A stretch of DNA of 64,000 nucleotides from JAGHKQ01 sp041920565 (GCA_041920565.1 JBHGXS010000047.1:1-64000); one strand, 5' to 3'. Counted from the first letter of the stretch, positions 7,835 to 16,777 are shown. The notes: a model not told the origin generated them from the sequence alone. Numbers and translations: made by a program.

Positions 7835-7853
7835 GATAATTGTAATCATTATA
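7829..7853 (+). promoter_or_regulatory. Second operator-like inverted repeat at the ykuU start point
   Basis: TATAATGAT (7829-7837) and ATCATTATA (7845-7853) are perfect complements around seven bases. The repeat covers the -10 box and the start point and resembles Fur-family sites (TGATAAT, ATCATTA). It may be a second PerR site or a Fur site. Confidence 0.55.
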
Positions 7854-7893
7854 AATAAAGAATTGATATAAAGTTTTTTAGGGAGGAACAGAG

Positions 7894-8436
7894 ATGGCTG
7901 AAAAATTAGTGGGAAAACAAGCCCCTCGCTTTGAAATGGAAGCGGTAATGCCAAATAAAGAATTTAAAAAAGTAAGCTTAGAAGAAAACATGAAAAATGG
8001 AAAGTGGACAGTATTGTTCTTTTATCCGATGGATTTCACATTCGTATGCCCAACAGAAATCATTGCTCTTTCTGACCGATACAATGAGTTTGCGGATCTT
8101 GATGCGGAAGTTATTGGTGTTTCTACAGACACAGTGCATACTCACTTGGCATGGATTAATACGAACCGCAAGCAGAATGGTTTAGGAGATTTAAATTATC
8201 CGCTGGCTGCTGATACAAATCATGTGGTATCCCGTGATTACGGTGTATTAGTAGAAGAAGAAGGAGTTGCGCTTCGCGGTTTATTCATTATTAGTCCAGA
8301 AGGAGAGTTAATGTACCAAGTCGTGCACCATAACAACATTGGACGTGAAACAGACGAAGTATTACGTGTGCTGCAAGCACTGCAAACAGGCGGGCTTTGT
8401 CCTGCAAACTGGAGACCTGGTCAGCTGACACTTTAA
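7894..8436 (+). CDS. ykuU: 2-Cys peroxiredoxin YkuU
   Basis: 180-residue AhpC/Prx1-type peroxiredoxin that reduces hydrogen peroxide and organic peroxides in the cytoplasm. The peroxidatic cysteine is C52 in DFTFVCPTE and the resolving cysteine C169 in GLCPANW; the conserved arginine is probably within VALRGLFII. GGGAGGAAC precedes the ATG. The neighbour ykuV, 17 bases downstream, encodes a likely reducing partner. A perfect Per box and a second palindrome at the promoter point to peroxide and possibly metal control. Confidence 0.93.
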   Translation: MAEKLVGKQAPRFEMEAVMPNKEFKKVSLEENMKNGKWTVLFFYPMDFTFVCPTEIIALSDRYNEFADLDAEVIGVSTDTVHTHLAWINTNRKQNGLGDLNYPLAADTNHVVSRDYGVLVEEEGVALRGLFIISPEGELMYQVVHHNNIGRETDEVLRVLQALQTGGLCPANWRPGQLTL

Positions 8437-8452
8437 GTAAGGGGGAAACATA

Positions 8453-8896
8453 ATGAAATTACGTGAACCGATGCCGTCTTTAGAAGGGGCAACTCATATA
8501 TTAAATGATGAAATTAAGAGAGAAGACTTAATTGGCAGCGCTCCGACTCTTATTCATTTCTGGTCTGTAAGCTGTTACTTATGTAAAGAGGCGATGCCGG
8601 AATTGAACGAGCTTCGTGATGAATATGATGATCGTTTGAATGTAGTAGCCGTTCATATGCCGCGTTCGGAAGATGATTTGGATCTTGCGGTTATTGAAAA
8701 AGTAGCAGAAAGCCATGACATTATTCAGCCGATTTTGGTTGATAATAAACATGCAATTACGGATGCGTTTGAGAACAAATATGTACCGGCTTATTATGTG
8801 TTTGATAAAGAAGGAAAATTACGTCATTTCCAAGCAGGCGGAAGCGGAATGGACATGCTTCGCAAACGTTTGGATCGTGTATTAAACGAAGCGTAA
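8453..8896 (+). CDS. ykuV: Thiol-disulfide oxidoreductase YkuV (TlpA/thioredoxin-like)
   Basis: 147-residue thioredoxin-fold protein with the redox motif CYLC at residues 41-44 in WSVSCYLCKEAMPEL and the cis-proline region KYVPAYYVF. It has no signal peptide, so it acts in the cytoplasm, probably as electron donor to the YkuU peroxiredoxin, with which it forms an operon. Ribosome site AAGGGGG precedes ATG 8453. The reaction partner is inferred from context and from the B. subtilis orthologue. Confidence 0.9.
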   Translation: MKLREPMPSLEGATHILNDEIKREDLIGSAPTLIHFWSVSCYLCKEAMPELNELRDEYDDRLNVVAVHMPRSEDDLDLAVIEKVAESHDIIQPILVDNKHAITDAFENKYVPAYYVFDKEGKLRHFQAGGSGMDMLRKRLDRVLNEA

Positions 8897-8897
8897 T

Positions 8898-8935
8898 AAA
8901 GAAGCCAAATGCAGTTAGCATTTGGCTTCTTTAAT
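8898..8935 (+). terminator. Terminator of ykuUV
   Basis: A perfect 15 base-pair stem, AAAGAAGCCAAATGC with GCATTTGGCTTCTTT, around a five-base loop directly after the ykuV stop. Confidence 0.85.
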
Positions 8936-9211
8936 TTAAAAATGAGAAGGAAACCCCGTTTTCAGAATAGAATACTATGTACTACATATTTGTTTTCAGA
9001 CATTTTTGTGCAAACGATTGTCAATATTGCAAACACTGGCAAATGGACATAAATGTTCACAAAATCTCCTTAATTTGCATATAAACACTATACGTATGTT
9101 GTATTATAATATAATTAATTCAAATTCATAAATACTAAATAAGGGTAAACATTCATATACACGTTTCATAAAATGAAAACGTTATCAAAAATATTTGGAG
9201 GTGAGGAAATC
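8936..9211. other. Intergenic region, AT-rich, no clear gene
   Basis: The stretch holds a TATAAT (near 9104) in an AT-rich run and several TTTGTGCA/TTCACA words, but I could not pair a good -35 with it and saw no hairpin. It presumably carries the promoter for the 75-residue gene at 9212. Confidence 0.4.
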
Positions 9212-9439
9212 ATGAGCAAGTTTTTTGCTAATCATAAAGGAGTCAGTGTAGAAGATGAAAAATTAATTAAATATGCGGAGGCCATCTATGGGAAAAATGG
9301 CAAATCTGTATTGGAAAATTTAATTGCCAAAGCCTCCATTCGTGTAAAGGACAGATATCCCCATAAATCCGAAGAGCAGATTTCATATCTGGTAAACAGA
9401 GGTTTGCACGATATGCTGAGCAAGTATGTAGAAGAGTAG
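9212..9439 (+). CDS. Hypothetical 75-residue protein
   Basis: Small acidic-basic soluble protein with predicted helices and no membrane segment (for example KLIKYAEAIYG, SVLENLIAKASIRVK, EEQISYLVNRGLHDML). I do not recognise the family. ATG 9212 follows GGAGGTGAGG with good spacing, so I prefer it to the in-frame ATG at 9173. It has its own strong terminator and is probably monocistronic. Confidence 0.75.
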   Translation: MSKFFANHKGVSVEDEKLIKYAEAIYGKNGKSVLENLIAKASIRVKDRYPHKSEEQISYLVNRGLHDMLSKYVEE

Positions 9440-9444
9440 CAGAA

Positions 9445-9470
9445 AGACGCAGACAGTGCGTCTTTTTTTT
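9445..9470 (+). terminator. Terminator after the 75-residue gene
   Basis: AGACGCA and TGCGTCT form a seven base-pair stem followed by eight T residues. Confidence 0.9.
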
Positions 9471-9651
9471 CTGACTTCATGCAAAATAAGATAAAAAGGG
9501 GATGCAGATGATGAGCCTTATTTTTTCCATTGGTACAACGAAAAATGGTTAAGACGAGAAAGCACCTGCAATTTCAATGCATGGAACATGTATAAATCAT
9601 AGATACCTGCAAAAGCTACAAAAGTATATTACTTTGTTAGGAGGTGCCACG

Positions 9652-9798
9652 ATGAGTGAGGGAGCAGGCGGTTCAAAAAAGAATAAAGAAAATGATGCAA
9701 ATCATGTGAGTGCTCATACAAAAGCTTACCAAAAACGCATGTCTAAGATTAATAATGAAGAGCATAATGATAGCAGAAAATATAATGGCAAGATTTAA
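9652..9798 (+). CDS. Hypothetical 48-residue hydrophilic protein
   Basis: Very hydrophilic small protein rich in Lys, Asn, Glu and His, with no hydrophobic core, likely disordered. TTAGGAGGTG ahead of ATG 9652 is a near-perfect ribosome site, which is the main reason to believe it is expressed; an in-frame ATG at 9577 lacks one. Its composition recalls minor small acid-soluble spore proteins, but I see no diagnostic motif and do not assign it. Confidence 0.65.
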   Translation: MSEGAGGSKKNKENDANHVSAHTKAYQKRMSKINNEEHNDSRKYNGKI

Positions 9799-9801
9799 AG
9801 G

Positions 9802-9829
9802 AAGCTCCTTCATCGCGAAGGAGCTTTTT
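9802..9829. terminator. Shared terminator between 9652 gene and yqhG
   Basis: AAGCTCCTTC and GAAGGAGCTT form a ten base-pair stem followed by TTTAAA on the plus strand. The hairpin separates convergent genes; yqhG ends at 9828. Confidence 0.75.
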
Positions 9830-10622
9830 AAATGCGGTCTGGAGTCAAATAAAAGAGCCCGCCGTTAACGAATGTAATTTTAATTTTTGGCTCGTATTGC
9901 TCTTGCAATGCTTTTTTCTCCGTCTCATAGCTTTCTGGAAGCTTATCTGCATCTTCATAAAATTGCTTTAACAGGTTTAAATCATGATTCCATCGCTCCC
10001 TTGCAGCATCAGCCCAGGAATGGTCATCTTGCTCTATGACTGATTTTACTGCTTGTTCGATACGAGAAAGTCCGCTTTGAGGCTTAATCATTGAAGTTAA
10101 TGTAAAGCAAAAATCCGGAATTTTCGGTGTGAGCGGCAAAGTACGAATAGTTTCATGAAAATGATCGACGATTGTTCCGCTGATTAAGTGTAAACCATAG
10201 GAATATAGCATATCTTTCTTTCGGTCACATTGGTATGAAACTCTCATATTGACACCAAGCCAAGGGTGAAGCGGAATGTTATGCATGCCGTTTGGACGTA
10301 CATCTTCGTACAATCGAATATAGCTTCCAAGATCTCGAACAGCTGCGAACACTTGATGGAGGCGAGGAGAGCCGTAATGGATGACTTCTCCTTTCAAATT
10401 TTCAGGCGCCTTGTTTTGATCTGTAATGAAAGTCAAGCGCATCGGATTTGGTTCCCCGCCTGTTTTTTCGAGATAGTGCCAATAAAATGGTCGATTCATC
10501 AGTATTTTATCCATTTCAACGGTGAGCTGAACATCGATGCAATAAGGATTGCGCCCAAATATTTCACAATGATTGGCTTCAAAAAAACGGGTTAAATAAT
10601 CATGAATTTCATGTTGCTGCAT
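9828..10622 (-). CDS. yqhG: YqhG family protein
   Basis: 264-residue soluble protein matching the uncharacterised Bacillus YqhG family: N-terminal DYLTRFFEANHCEI, a central beta-rich region (IHYGSPRLHQVF) and a C-terminal helix pair before LFYLTPDRI. No catalytic motif is recognised. It forms a two-gene operon with the Snf2 helicase yqhH, whose end overlaps it by 14 bases, suggesting linked roles. ATG 10622 has AGAGG nine bases upstream; a TTG at 10631 is less well placed. Confidence 0.88.
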   Translation of the reverse strand: MQQHEIHDYLTRFFEANHCEIFGRNPYCIDVQLTVEMDKILMNRPFYWHYLEKTGGEPNPMRLTFITDQNKAPENLKGEVIHYGSPRLHQVFAAVRDLGSYIRLYEDVRPNGMHNIPLHPWLGVNMRVSYQCDRKKDMLYSYGLHLISGTIVDHFHETIRTLPLTPKIPDFCFTLTSMIKPQSGLSRIEQAVKSVIEQDDHSWADAARERWNHDLNLLKQFYEDADKLPESYETEKKALQEQYEPKIKITFVNGGLFYLTPDRI

Positions 10623-12291
10623 AACGGTCAACCTCTTTTACGTTGCGCTCTGCAAATTCGATAATAGATGTAAGATTCTCCATTTTAATTCGAATTTCGC
10701 CTTCGCTTTTTGAATTTGTAAAAATCTCTTGAATATGATCTTCAATGTTTTTCATATCAATGCGTGTAAGGATATCGTCTAATTCTCCGATTACCCGCTC
10801 AAATAAATGAATTTTTTCATATAGAAGCGTTAAAATATGCTCCTCAATTGTATGCTTCGTAGCAAGATTATAGATATGTACATCATTCTTTTGCCCTAAA
10901 CGATGAATCCGTCCGATTCGTTGTTCGAGCCGCATCGGATTCCACGGCAAATCGTAATTAATCATATGATTACAAAATTGCAGGTTAATTCCTTCTCCTC
11001 CGGCTTCGGTTGCAATCAGAACTTGAGCATGATTTTGAAATAGCTCTTTCATCCAATCTTTCTTTCCGCGTTTAAATCCTCCTCGAAACGGAACGGAGGA
11101 GATTCCATGCTGCTTCAGAAACCATTGCAAATACATCTGAGATGCCCGGTATTCGGTGAAAATGACAACTTTATCGTTAATGTCTTTAATGATTTCAAGC
11201 GCTTTGTTTGCTTTCGAGTTAGATGGGATAGCATTGATTTTTTCCAACAACAGTTCAATATGAGGTTCCATTTTATATTCTTCATTTTCTCTCATTCGTT
11301 TTTCAACCAGCTTTTTTAAGGAAAAATAAACAGCTTCTCTGCTGCTGCAAGCTTCCCGCTTTAGGGTTAAGGAAGAAAAGGCAGATGCAATTGCATTTGT
11401 ATCCTTCCATGATTCAATGGCATTATATAATTCTCTTTCCTTTTCGTTGAACTCAATGAATACGGTGTGCACATGCCGCTTTGGCCAACCGATTCCGGTA
11501 TTGTTTCGCCGATTACGAACCATTACTTTGTTGATCAGTTCTTTTAAATGCTGATCTGTTTCTATTGAACGATTTTTAGAAGCATAATATTCTTCAAAAT
11601 TAGATTGATTGCCAAGATGTCCGGGCTTTAATAAGGACACAAGGTTGAAAATTTCATCGATTCGGTTTTGAATCGGTGTAGCTGTCAACAATAAGCAAAA
11701 TTTCTTCTTGAGTAGTTGGGCAAACTCATAGTTTCTTGTTTTGTTGTTTTTCAGTTTATGTGCCTCGTCAATAATAATTAAGTCATATTCCTGTTTTAGG
11801 ACAATGTCACGATGAGGTGCTCGTTTTGCAGTATCAATTGAAGAAACAATAACATCGCATTGTTCCCAAGAATAGCTTTTACGCTGTGCAACGGCAGGAA
11901 TATAAAACTTGGTGTTTAGCTCATATGCCCATTGAGAAACAAGGGAGGCAGGAACTAAAATTAATACTTTTTTCACAAGGCCGCGAATCATATATTCTTT
12001 TAAAATCAATCCTGCTTCAATGGTTTTTCCAAGACCTACTTCATCTGCCAGAATGGCTTTCCCGTTCATTTCTTCAATAACGGTTTTTGCTACTTCTAAC
12101 TGGTGCGGCAACGGAGTTAAATCCGGCAAATGTTTCGGCGCTTGCAATCCTTCAAATTCGGGGATGAGAAGCTGCTTCTCCGTTTCAAAGACAAGATTAT
12201 ACAACTCCCAATTTGACCAAGGACCATCCTCTTGCACGCGTGTTAAAAAGTCATTTTGCCACGTACAATCAACTTCAATTTCAACGTTCAT
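10609..12291 (-). CDS. yqhH: Snf2-family DEAD/DEAH helicase YqhH
   Basis: 560-residue Swi2/Snf2 ATPase, presumably a DNA translocase. Motif I is DEVGLGKT (about 83-90), motif II DEAH at about 175-178, motif III LLTATPIQN, and the C-terminal helicase lobe holds EAGGEGINLQFC and QRIGRIHRLGQ. Length and layout agree with B. subtilis YqhH and bacterial RapA-like proteins, but it lacks the RapA-specific domains. The ATG follows AAGGCGGG. The substrate is unknown; pairing with yqhG is conserved in Bacillus. Confidence 0.92.
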   Translation of the reverse strand: MNVEIEVDCTWQNDFLTRVQEDGPWSNWELYNLVFETEKQLLIPEFEGLQAPKHLPDLTPLPHQLEVAKTVIEEMNGKAILADEVGLGKTIEAGLILKEYMIRGLVKKVLILVPASLVSQWAYELNTKFYIPAVAQRKSYSWEQCDVIVSSIDTAKRAPHRDIVLKQEYDLIIIDEAHKLKNNKTRNYEFAQLLKKKFCLLLTATPIQNRIDEIFNLVSLLKPGHLGNQSNFEEYYASKNRSIETDQHLKELINKVMVRNRRNNTGIGWPKRHVHTVFIEFNEKERELYNAIESWKDTNAIASAFSSLTLKREACSSREAVYFSLKKLVEKRMRENEEYKMEPHIELLLEKINAIPSNSKANKALEIIKDINDKVVIFTEYRASQMYLQWFLKQHGISSVPFRGGFKRGKKDWMKELFQNHAQVLIATEAGGEGINLQFCNHMINYDLPWNPMRLEQRIGRIHRLGQKNDVHIYNLATKHTIEEHILTLLYEKIHLFERVIGELDDILTRIDMKNIEDHIQEIFTNSKSEGEIRIKMENLTSIIEFAERNVKEVDRYAAT

Positions 12292-12460
12292 TTGCCAAAT
12301 CCCGCCTTTTTCTTTTAAATGTAAAATTTCTAAATTATTTTTTATGATAGAATATTGCTGAAATATGCTGAAAAATGTTAGGATAATGTTGTGCGAAAGG
12401 TATATAATCTTTCGTATTTTATCCCGAATTTAGCATTTTTATTTACGCTTTCATAAAAAA

Positions 12461-12547
12461 ATGCGGAAGTATTCCGTATATCCTGATGTTTTTATTAAGG
12501 AAATGTTTAGTTGTTTTGGTATAAAAACTATATCATCATAGTTTTTA
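12461..12547 (+). other. gcvT leader with two small hairpins and no glycine riboswitch seen
   Basis: The 281-base gap holds an inverted repeat CGGAA/TTCCG (near 12464-12476) and AAAACTAT/ATAGTTTT just before the gcvT ribosome site. None of the conserved glycine-riboswitch blocks (for example CTCTCAGG or GGACAGAG) is present. Confidence 0.5.
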
Positions 12548-12572
12548 CATAGTTGATAAGGGGGAGAGCAAG

Positions 12573-13673
12573 ATGATCGCGTTAAATCGCACACCTTTAT
12601 ATGATGCATACGCAAAATATGGAGCGAAAACAATCGACTTTGGCGGATGGGAGCTTCCGGTTCAGTTTTCCAGCATTAAGGAAGAGCATGAGGCTGTTCG
12701 TACTGCTGCAGGCCTGTTTGACGTATCTCATATGGGAGAAATTGAAGTAAAGGGAGCAGACAGTCTTGTCTTTTTGCAAGAGATGATGACAAATGATGTG
12801 TCTCTATTGAAAGCCGGCGGTGCTCAATACACTGCGATGTGCTATGAAAACGGCGGTACAGTAGATGATTTATTAATTTACAAAAAAGCTGATGATGACT
12901 ATTTATTAGTCGTAAATGCTGCCAATATTCAAAAGGACTATGAATGGCTTCTTTCCCATGTAAAAGGAGATGTAACAGTAACTAACATTTCTTCTGAAGT
13001 GGGGCAGCTTGCTTTGCAAGGTCCGAAGGCGGAAGAAATTTTACAAACATTAACTTCAGAAAATTTAGGGGAAATTAAATTCTTTGAATTTAAAGAAAAT
13101 GTAGATATCGATGGTATTTTTGCTTTAGTATCCCGTACAGGTTATACGGGAGAAGACGGATTTGAAATCTACTGCAAGAGCGAAGATGCTGTTGTTCTTT
13201 GGGACAAGATTCTTGAAGCGGGTAAAGAAGATGGGCTAAAGCCATGCGGCTTAGGAGCTCGCGACACGCTCCGTTTTGAAGCAACATTACCTTTATACGG
13301 TCAAGAGTTAACAAAAGACATTACTCCAATCGAAGCAGGCATCGGCTTTGCCGTTAAAACAAATAAAGAAATGCCGTTTATGGGGAAAGACGTATTGAAG
13401 GATCAAAAGGAAAATGGCGCTCCTCGCAAATTAGTCGGCATTGAAATGATTGACCGCGGTATCCCAAGAAGCCATTATGAAGTGTTTGTCGGAGAAGAAA
13501 GAATCGGAGAAGTAACAAGCGGAACGCAGTCTCCAACCTTAAAGAAAAATATCGGTCTCGCATTGCTAGATAAACAGTATACGGCAATCGGTACAGAAGT
13601 AGAAGTTCAAATCCGCAATAAAAAACTAAAAGCCGTAGTTATTCCAATACCGTTCTATAAACGTTCTAAGTAA
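12573..13673 (+). CDS. gcvT: Glycine cleavage system T protein (aminomethyltransferase)
   Basis: 366-residue cytoplasmic enzyme that transfers the methylene group from aminomethyl-GcvH to tetrahydrofolate and releases ammonia. The N-terminal FGGWELPVQFSS and FDVSHMGEIEVKG, the folate-binding GARDTLRFEATLPLYGQEL and the C-terminal barrel GIPRSHYEVF are all present, and the length is normal. GGGGGAG precedes ATG 12573. It is first in gcvT-gcvPA-gcvPB, with a 32-base gap to the next gene. Confidence 0.96.
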   Translation: MIALNRTPLYDAYAKYGAKTIDFGGWELPVQFSSIKEEHEAVRTAAGLFDVSHMGEIEVKGADSLVFLQEMMTNDVSLLKAGGAQYTAMCYENGGTVDDLLIYKKADDDYLLVVNAANIQKDYEWLLSHVKGDVTVTNISSEVGQLALQGPKAEEILQTLTSENLGEIKFFEFKENVDIDGIFALVSRTGYTGEDGFEIYCKSEDAVVLWDKILEAGKEDGLKPCGLGARDTLRFEATLPLYGQELTKDITPIEAGIGFAVKTNKEMPFMGKDVLKDQKENGAPRKLVGIEMIDRGIPRSHYEVFVGEERIGEVTSGTQSPTLKKNIGLALLDKQYTAIGTEVEVQIRNKKLKAVVIPIPFYKRSK

Positions 13674-13705
13674 AAAAACAGAGCAGTGGGAGAGGAGTAG
13701 ATTTC

Positions 13706-15049
13706 ATGTTGCATCGTTATCTTCCGATGACAGAAGAAGACAAAAAAGAGATGTTAAGTACGATTGGCGTAGAGTCAATAGACGAGCTATTTTCAGATAT
13801 TCCGGAGAGCGTCCGATTCAAAGGGGAGTTAAACATTAAGCCGGCAAAATCCGAGCCGCAGCTTATGAAAGAGCTTTCCGAAATGGCAAGCAAGAATGCA
13901 AACGTAAAAGAATATGTTTCATTCTTAGGAGCAGGCGTATATGATCATTACAATCCTGTCATTGTAGACCATGTTCTTTCCCGTTCAGAATTCTATACAG
14001 CTTATACACCTTATCAACCAGAAATTTCTCAAGGGGAATTACAAGCGATTTTCGAGTACCAAACGATGATTTGCGAACTGACCGGCATGGATGTAGCAAA
14101 CTCTTCCATGTATGACGGCGGAACTGCCCTTGCGGAAGCGGCAATGCTGGCTGCAGGGCATACGCGCAACAGCAAAATCTTAGTTTCTGCAGCTGTTCAT
14201 CCGGAAACAAGAGACGTTTTAAAAACATACGCAAAGGGTCAACGTTTAGAAGTGGTTGAAATTTCCATTAAAGATGGCGTAACAGATTTAGAAATGCTTC
14301 AAAACGAAATGAATGAAAATGTGGCTTGCGTAGTCGTTCAATATCCAAACTTCTTCGGTCAAATCGAGAAGCTTGATGACATTGAAAAGATTGCTCATCA
14401 GCATAAAGGAATGTTTGTCGTATCAAGCAATCCTCTGGCGCTTGGTGCATTGACCCCTCCTGGAAAATTTGGCGCGGATATTGTAGTGGGAGATGCACAG
14501 CCGTTCGGTATTCCAACACAATTTGGAGGCCCTCACTGTGGATACTTTACTACTACAAAAGCATTGATGCGTAAAATTCCTGGACGTCTTGTGGGACAAA
14601 CAACAGACTTAGACGGTCGCCGAGGCTTCGTATTAACGCTGCAGGCACGTGAGCAGCACATCCGCCGTGATAAAGCAACGTCTAACATTTGCTCTAACCA
14701 AGCATTGAATGCTCTTGCAGCTTCTGTAGCAATGACGGCTCTTGGAAGAAAAGGCGTAAAAGAAATGGCAATGCAAAACATCGCGAAGACACAATACGCG
14801 AAAAAGCAATTTGAGCAAAACGGGTTCACAGTTGCTTTTAATGGGCCATGCTTCAACGAAATCGTTGTAGATTGCAAGCGCCCTGTAAAAGAAGTCAATG
14901 CTGCATTATTGCAAAAAGGAATTATCGGCGGCTACGATCTTGGTAAAAATTACCCTGAGCTTGAAAACCATATGTTAATCGCTGTAACAGAACTTCGCAC
15001 AAAAGAAGAAATCGACACGCTTGTGAAGGAAATGGGGGATAACAAATGA
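13706..15049 (+). CDS. gcvPA: Glycine dehydrogenase (decarboxylating) subunit 1
   Basis: 447-residue N-terminal half of the split P protein, which with GcvPB binds pyridoxal phosphate and decarboxylates glycine onto the lipoamide arm of GcvH. Typical segments are FLGAGVYDHYNP, YTPYQPEISQGELQ, ANSSMYDGGTALAEA and RREGFVLTLQAREQHIRR-like sequence (here RRGFVLTLQAREQHIRR). GGGAGAGGAG lies before ATG 13706. Its stop overlaps the gcvPB start by four bases (ATGA), which couples the two subunits. Confidence 0.96.
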   Translation: MLHRYLPMTEEDKKEMLSTIGVESIDELFSDIPESVRFKGELNIKPAKSEPQLMKELSEMASKNANVKEYVSFLGAGVYDHYNPVIVDHVLSRSEFYTAYTPYQPEISQGELQAIFEYQTMICELTGMDVANSSMYDGGTALAEAAMLAAGHTRNSKILVSAAVHPETRDVLKTYAKGQRLEVVEISIKDGVTDLEMLQNEMNENVACVVVQYPNFFGQIEKLDDIEKIAHQHKGMFVVSSNPLALGALTPPGKFGADIVVGDAQPFGIPTQFGGPHCGYFTTTKALMRKIPGRLVGQTTDLDGRRGFVLTLQAREQHIRRDKATSNICSNQALNALAASVAMTALGRKGVKEMAMQNIAKTQYAKKQFEQNGFTVAFNGPCFNEIVVDCKRPVKEVNAALLQKGIIGGYDLGKNYPELENHMLIAVTELRTKEEIDTLVKEMGDNK

Positions 15050-16506
15050 TGAGAAAAGATCAGCCGCTTATTTTTGAAGTAAGCAAGCCTGGACGCATCG
15101 GATACAGCTTGCCTCCGTTAGATGTAGAAGAAGTGCAATTAGAGACTTTGTTTGACAGTGAGTATATTCGTCAAGAAGAGCCGGAACTTCCGGAAGTGTC
15201 CGAGCTTGATATTATGCGTCATTACACTGCATTGTCCAAACGCAATCACGGTGTAGATTCCGGATTTTATCCGCTCGGTTCTTGCACAATGAAATATAAT
15301 CCGAAAATCAACGAAAACGTAGCTCGTTTTCCTGGCTTTGCACACATCCATCCGCTTCAAGACGAAAGCACAGTGCAAGGTGCATTGGAATTAATGTATG
15401 ACTTGCAAGAACACTTGAAAGAAATTACAGGTATGGATGAAGTAACTCTTCAACCTGCAGCAGGCGCTCACGGTGAGTGGACAGGATTAATGTTAATTCG
15501 CGCATATCATGAAGCAAACAACGATTTTAAACGTACAAAAGTTATCGTTCCAGACTCAGCTCATGGTACAAACCCTGCATCTGCAACTGTAGCAGGTCTT
15601 GAAACGATTACCGTTAAATCCGATGAAAACGGCTTAGTTGATTTAGAAGACTTAAAGCGCGTAGTCGGAAACGATACAGCCGCGTTAATGTTGACAAATC
15701 CGAATACACTTGGATTATTTGAAGAAAACATCTTAGAAATGGCGAAAATCGTCCATGAAGCTGGCGGTAAATTGTATTATGACGGGGCGAACTTAAATGC
15801 TGTATTAAGTAAAGCGCGTCCTGGCGACATGGGCTTTGACGTGGTTCACTTAAACCTTCATAAAACATTTACGGGTCCGCACGGAGGCGGAGGTCCAGGT
15901 TCTGGTCCAGTTGGCGTAAAAGCGGATTTAATTCCTTTCCTGCCAAAACCGGTTCTGGAAAAGACTGAAGACGGCTATCGCTTTAACTATGACCGTCCGC
16001 AAGCAATCGGCCGTGTAAAACCATATTACGGAAACTTTGGCATCAACGTTCGTGCCTATACTTATATCCGTTCTATGGGACCGGATGGCTTGAAGAACGT
16101 AACTGAGTATGCAGTATTAAACGCAAATTATATGATGAGACGTTTGGCTCCTTATTTTGATTTGCCGTATGACAGACATTGTAAACACGAGTTCGTTCTT
16201 TCCGGCCGCCGCCAGAAGAAGCTTGGTGTCCGCACGCTTGATATCGCGAAGCGGCTGTTAGATTTCGGCTATCATCCGCCGACAATTTACTTCCCATTAA
16301 ATGTAGAAGAGTGTATGATGATTGAGCCGACAGAAACAGAATCCAAAGAAACCCTGGACGCATTTATCGATGCCATGATTCAAATCGCAAAAGAAGCAGA
16401 AGAAACACCGGAAGTTGTACAAGAAGCACCTTACAATACGGTAGTGAATCGTCTCGATGAAACAACAGCTGCACGTAAGCCGATTTTACGTTATCAAAAA
16501 GCATAA
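15046..16506 (+). CDS. gcvPB: Glycine dehydrogenase (decarboxylating) subunit 2
   Basis: 486-residue catalytic half of the P protein. The pyridoxal-phosphate lysine is K273 in VHLNLHKTFTGPHGGGGPG, and SCTMKYNPK, PAAGAHGEWTG and DSAHGTNPASA are family signatures. A tandem ATGATG makes 15046 or 15049 possible; AATGGGGG serves either. Last gene of the operon, followed by a 16 base-pair terminator. GcvH itself is not in the window. Confidence 0.96.
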   Translation: MMRKDQPLIFEVSKPGRIGYSLPPLDVEEVQLETLFDSEYIRQEEPELPEVSELDIMRHYTALSKRNHGVDSGFYPLGSCTMKYNPKINENVARFPGFAHIHPLQDESTVQGALELMYDLQEHLKEITGMDEVTLQPAAGAHGEWTGLMLIRAYHEANNDFKRTKVIVPDSAHGTNPASATVAGLETITVKSDENGLVDLEDLKRVVGNDTAALMLTNPNTLGLFEENILEMAKIVHEAGGKLYYDGANLNAVLSKARPGDMGFDVVHLNLHKTFTGPHGGGGPGSGPVGVKADLIPFLPKPVLEKTEDGYRFNYDRPQAIGRVKPYYGNFGINVRAYTYIRSMGPDGLKNVTEYAVLNANYMMRRLAPYFDLPYDRHCKHEFVLSGRRQKKLGVRTLDIAKRLLDFGYHPPTIYFPLNVEECMMIEPTETESKETLDAFIDAMIQIAKEAEETPEVVQEAPYNTVVNRLDETTAARKPILRYQKA

Positions 16507-16507
16507 T

Positions 16508-16547
16508 ACTTAAAAGCTCGCCTCGAAAATCAGGCGAGCTTTTAAGT
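16508..16547 (+). terminator. Terminator of the gcv operon
   Basis: ACTTAAAAGCTCGCCT and AGGCGAGCTTTTAAGT form a perfect 16 base-pair stem with an eight-base loop two bases after the gcvPB stop. Confidence 0.85.
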
Positions 16548-16610
16548 GCACGAGGAACGCTTCAAAGTATTGCATCGCGCGCAGAAAAGCACGTCTACCA
16601 AGGAGATTAA

Positions 16611-16648
16611 GGCTGTCGCCTGCACATTGGGGGCGACAGCCAAGGTTT
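16611..16648 (+). terminator. Second GC-rich hairpin after the gcv operon
   Basis: GGCTGTCGCC (16611-16620) pairs perfectly with GGCGACAGCC (16632-16641), followed by AAGGTTTCTTT. It could be a backup terminator or a remnant of a dispersed palindrome. Confidence 0.45.
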
Positions 16649-16777
16649 CTTTATAACAAAACTTATATTACAAACGCATAGGAAAATTATATGAAAACAT
16701 CATATTCACTAAAGTTCCTTACTGCACTGTCAAATTATAAGAAAGTTTTAACAAAACTATAACAATAGCAATGGTTT

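Noticed and set aside
9508..9552. 14-codon ORF (ATGATG start) with an AAGGGG site six bases upstream
   Set aside because: Too short to judge, no membrane or leader-peptide character, and no attenuator structure follows.
13959..15868. Several long minus-strand frames opposite gcvPA and gcvPB
   Set aside because: They are antisense shadows of strongly conserved genes, with no ribosome sites or family resemblance.
16549..16665. GTG-started frame of about 36 codons after the gcv terminator
   Set aside because: It starts directly behind a terminator without a ribosome site and runs through a GC-rich hairpin; probably not coding.
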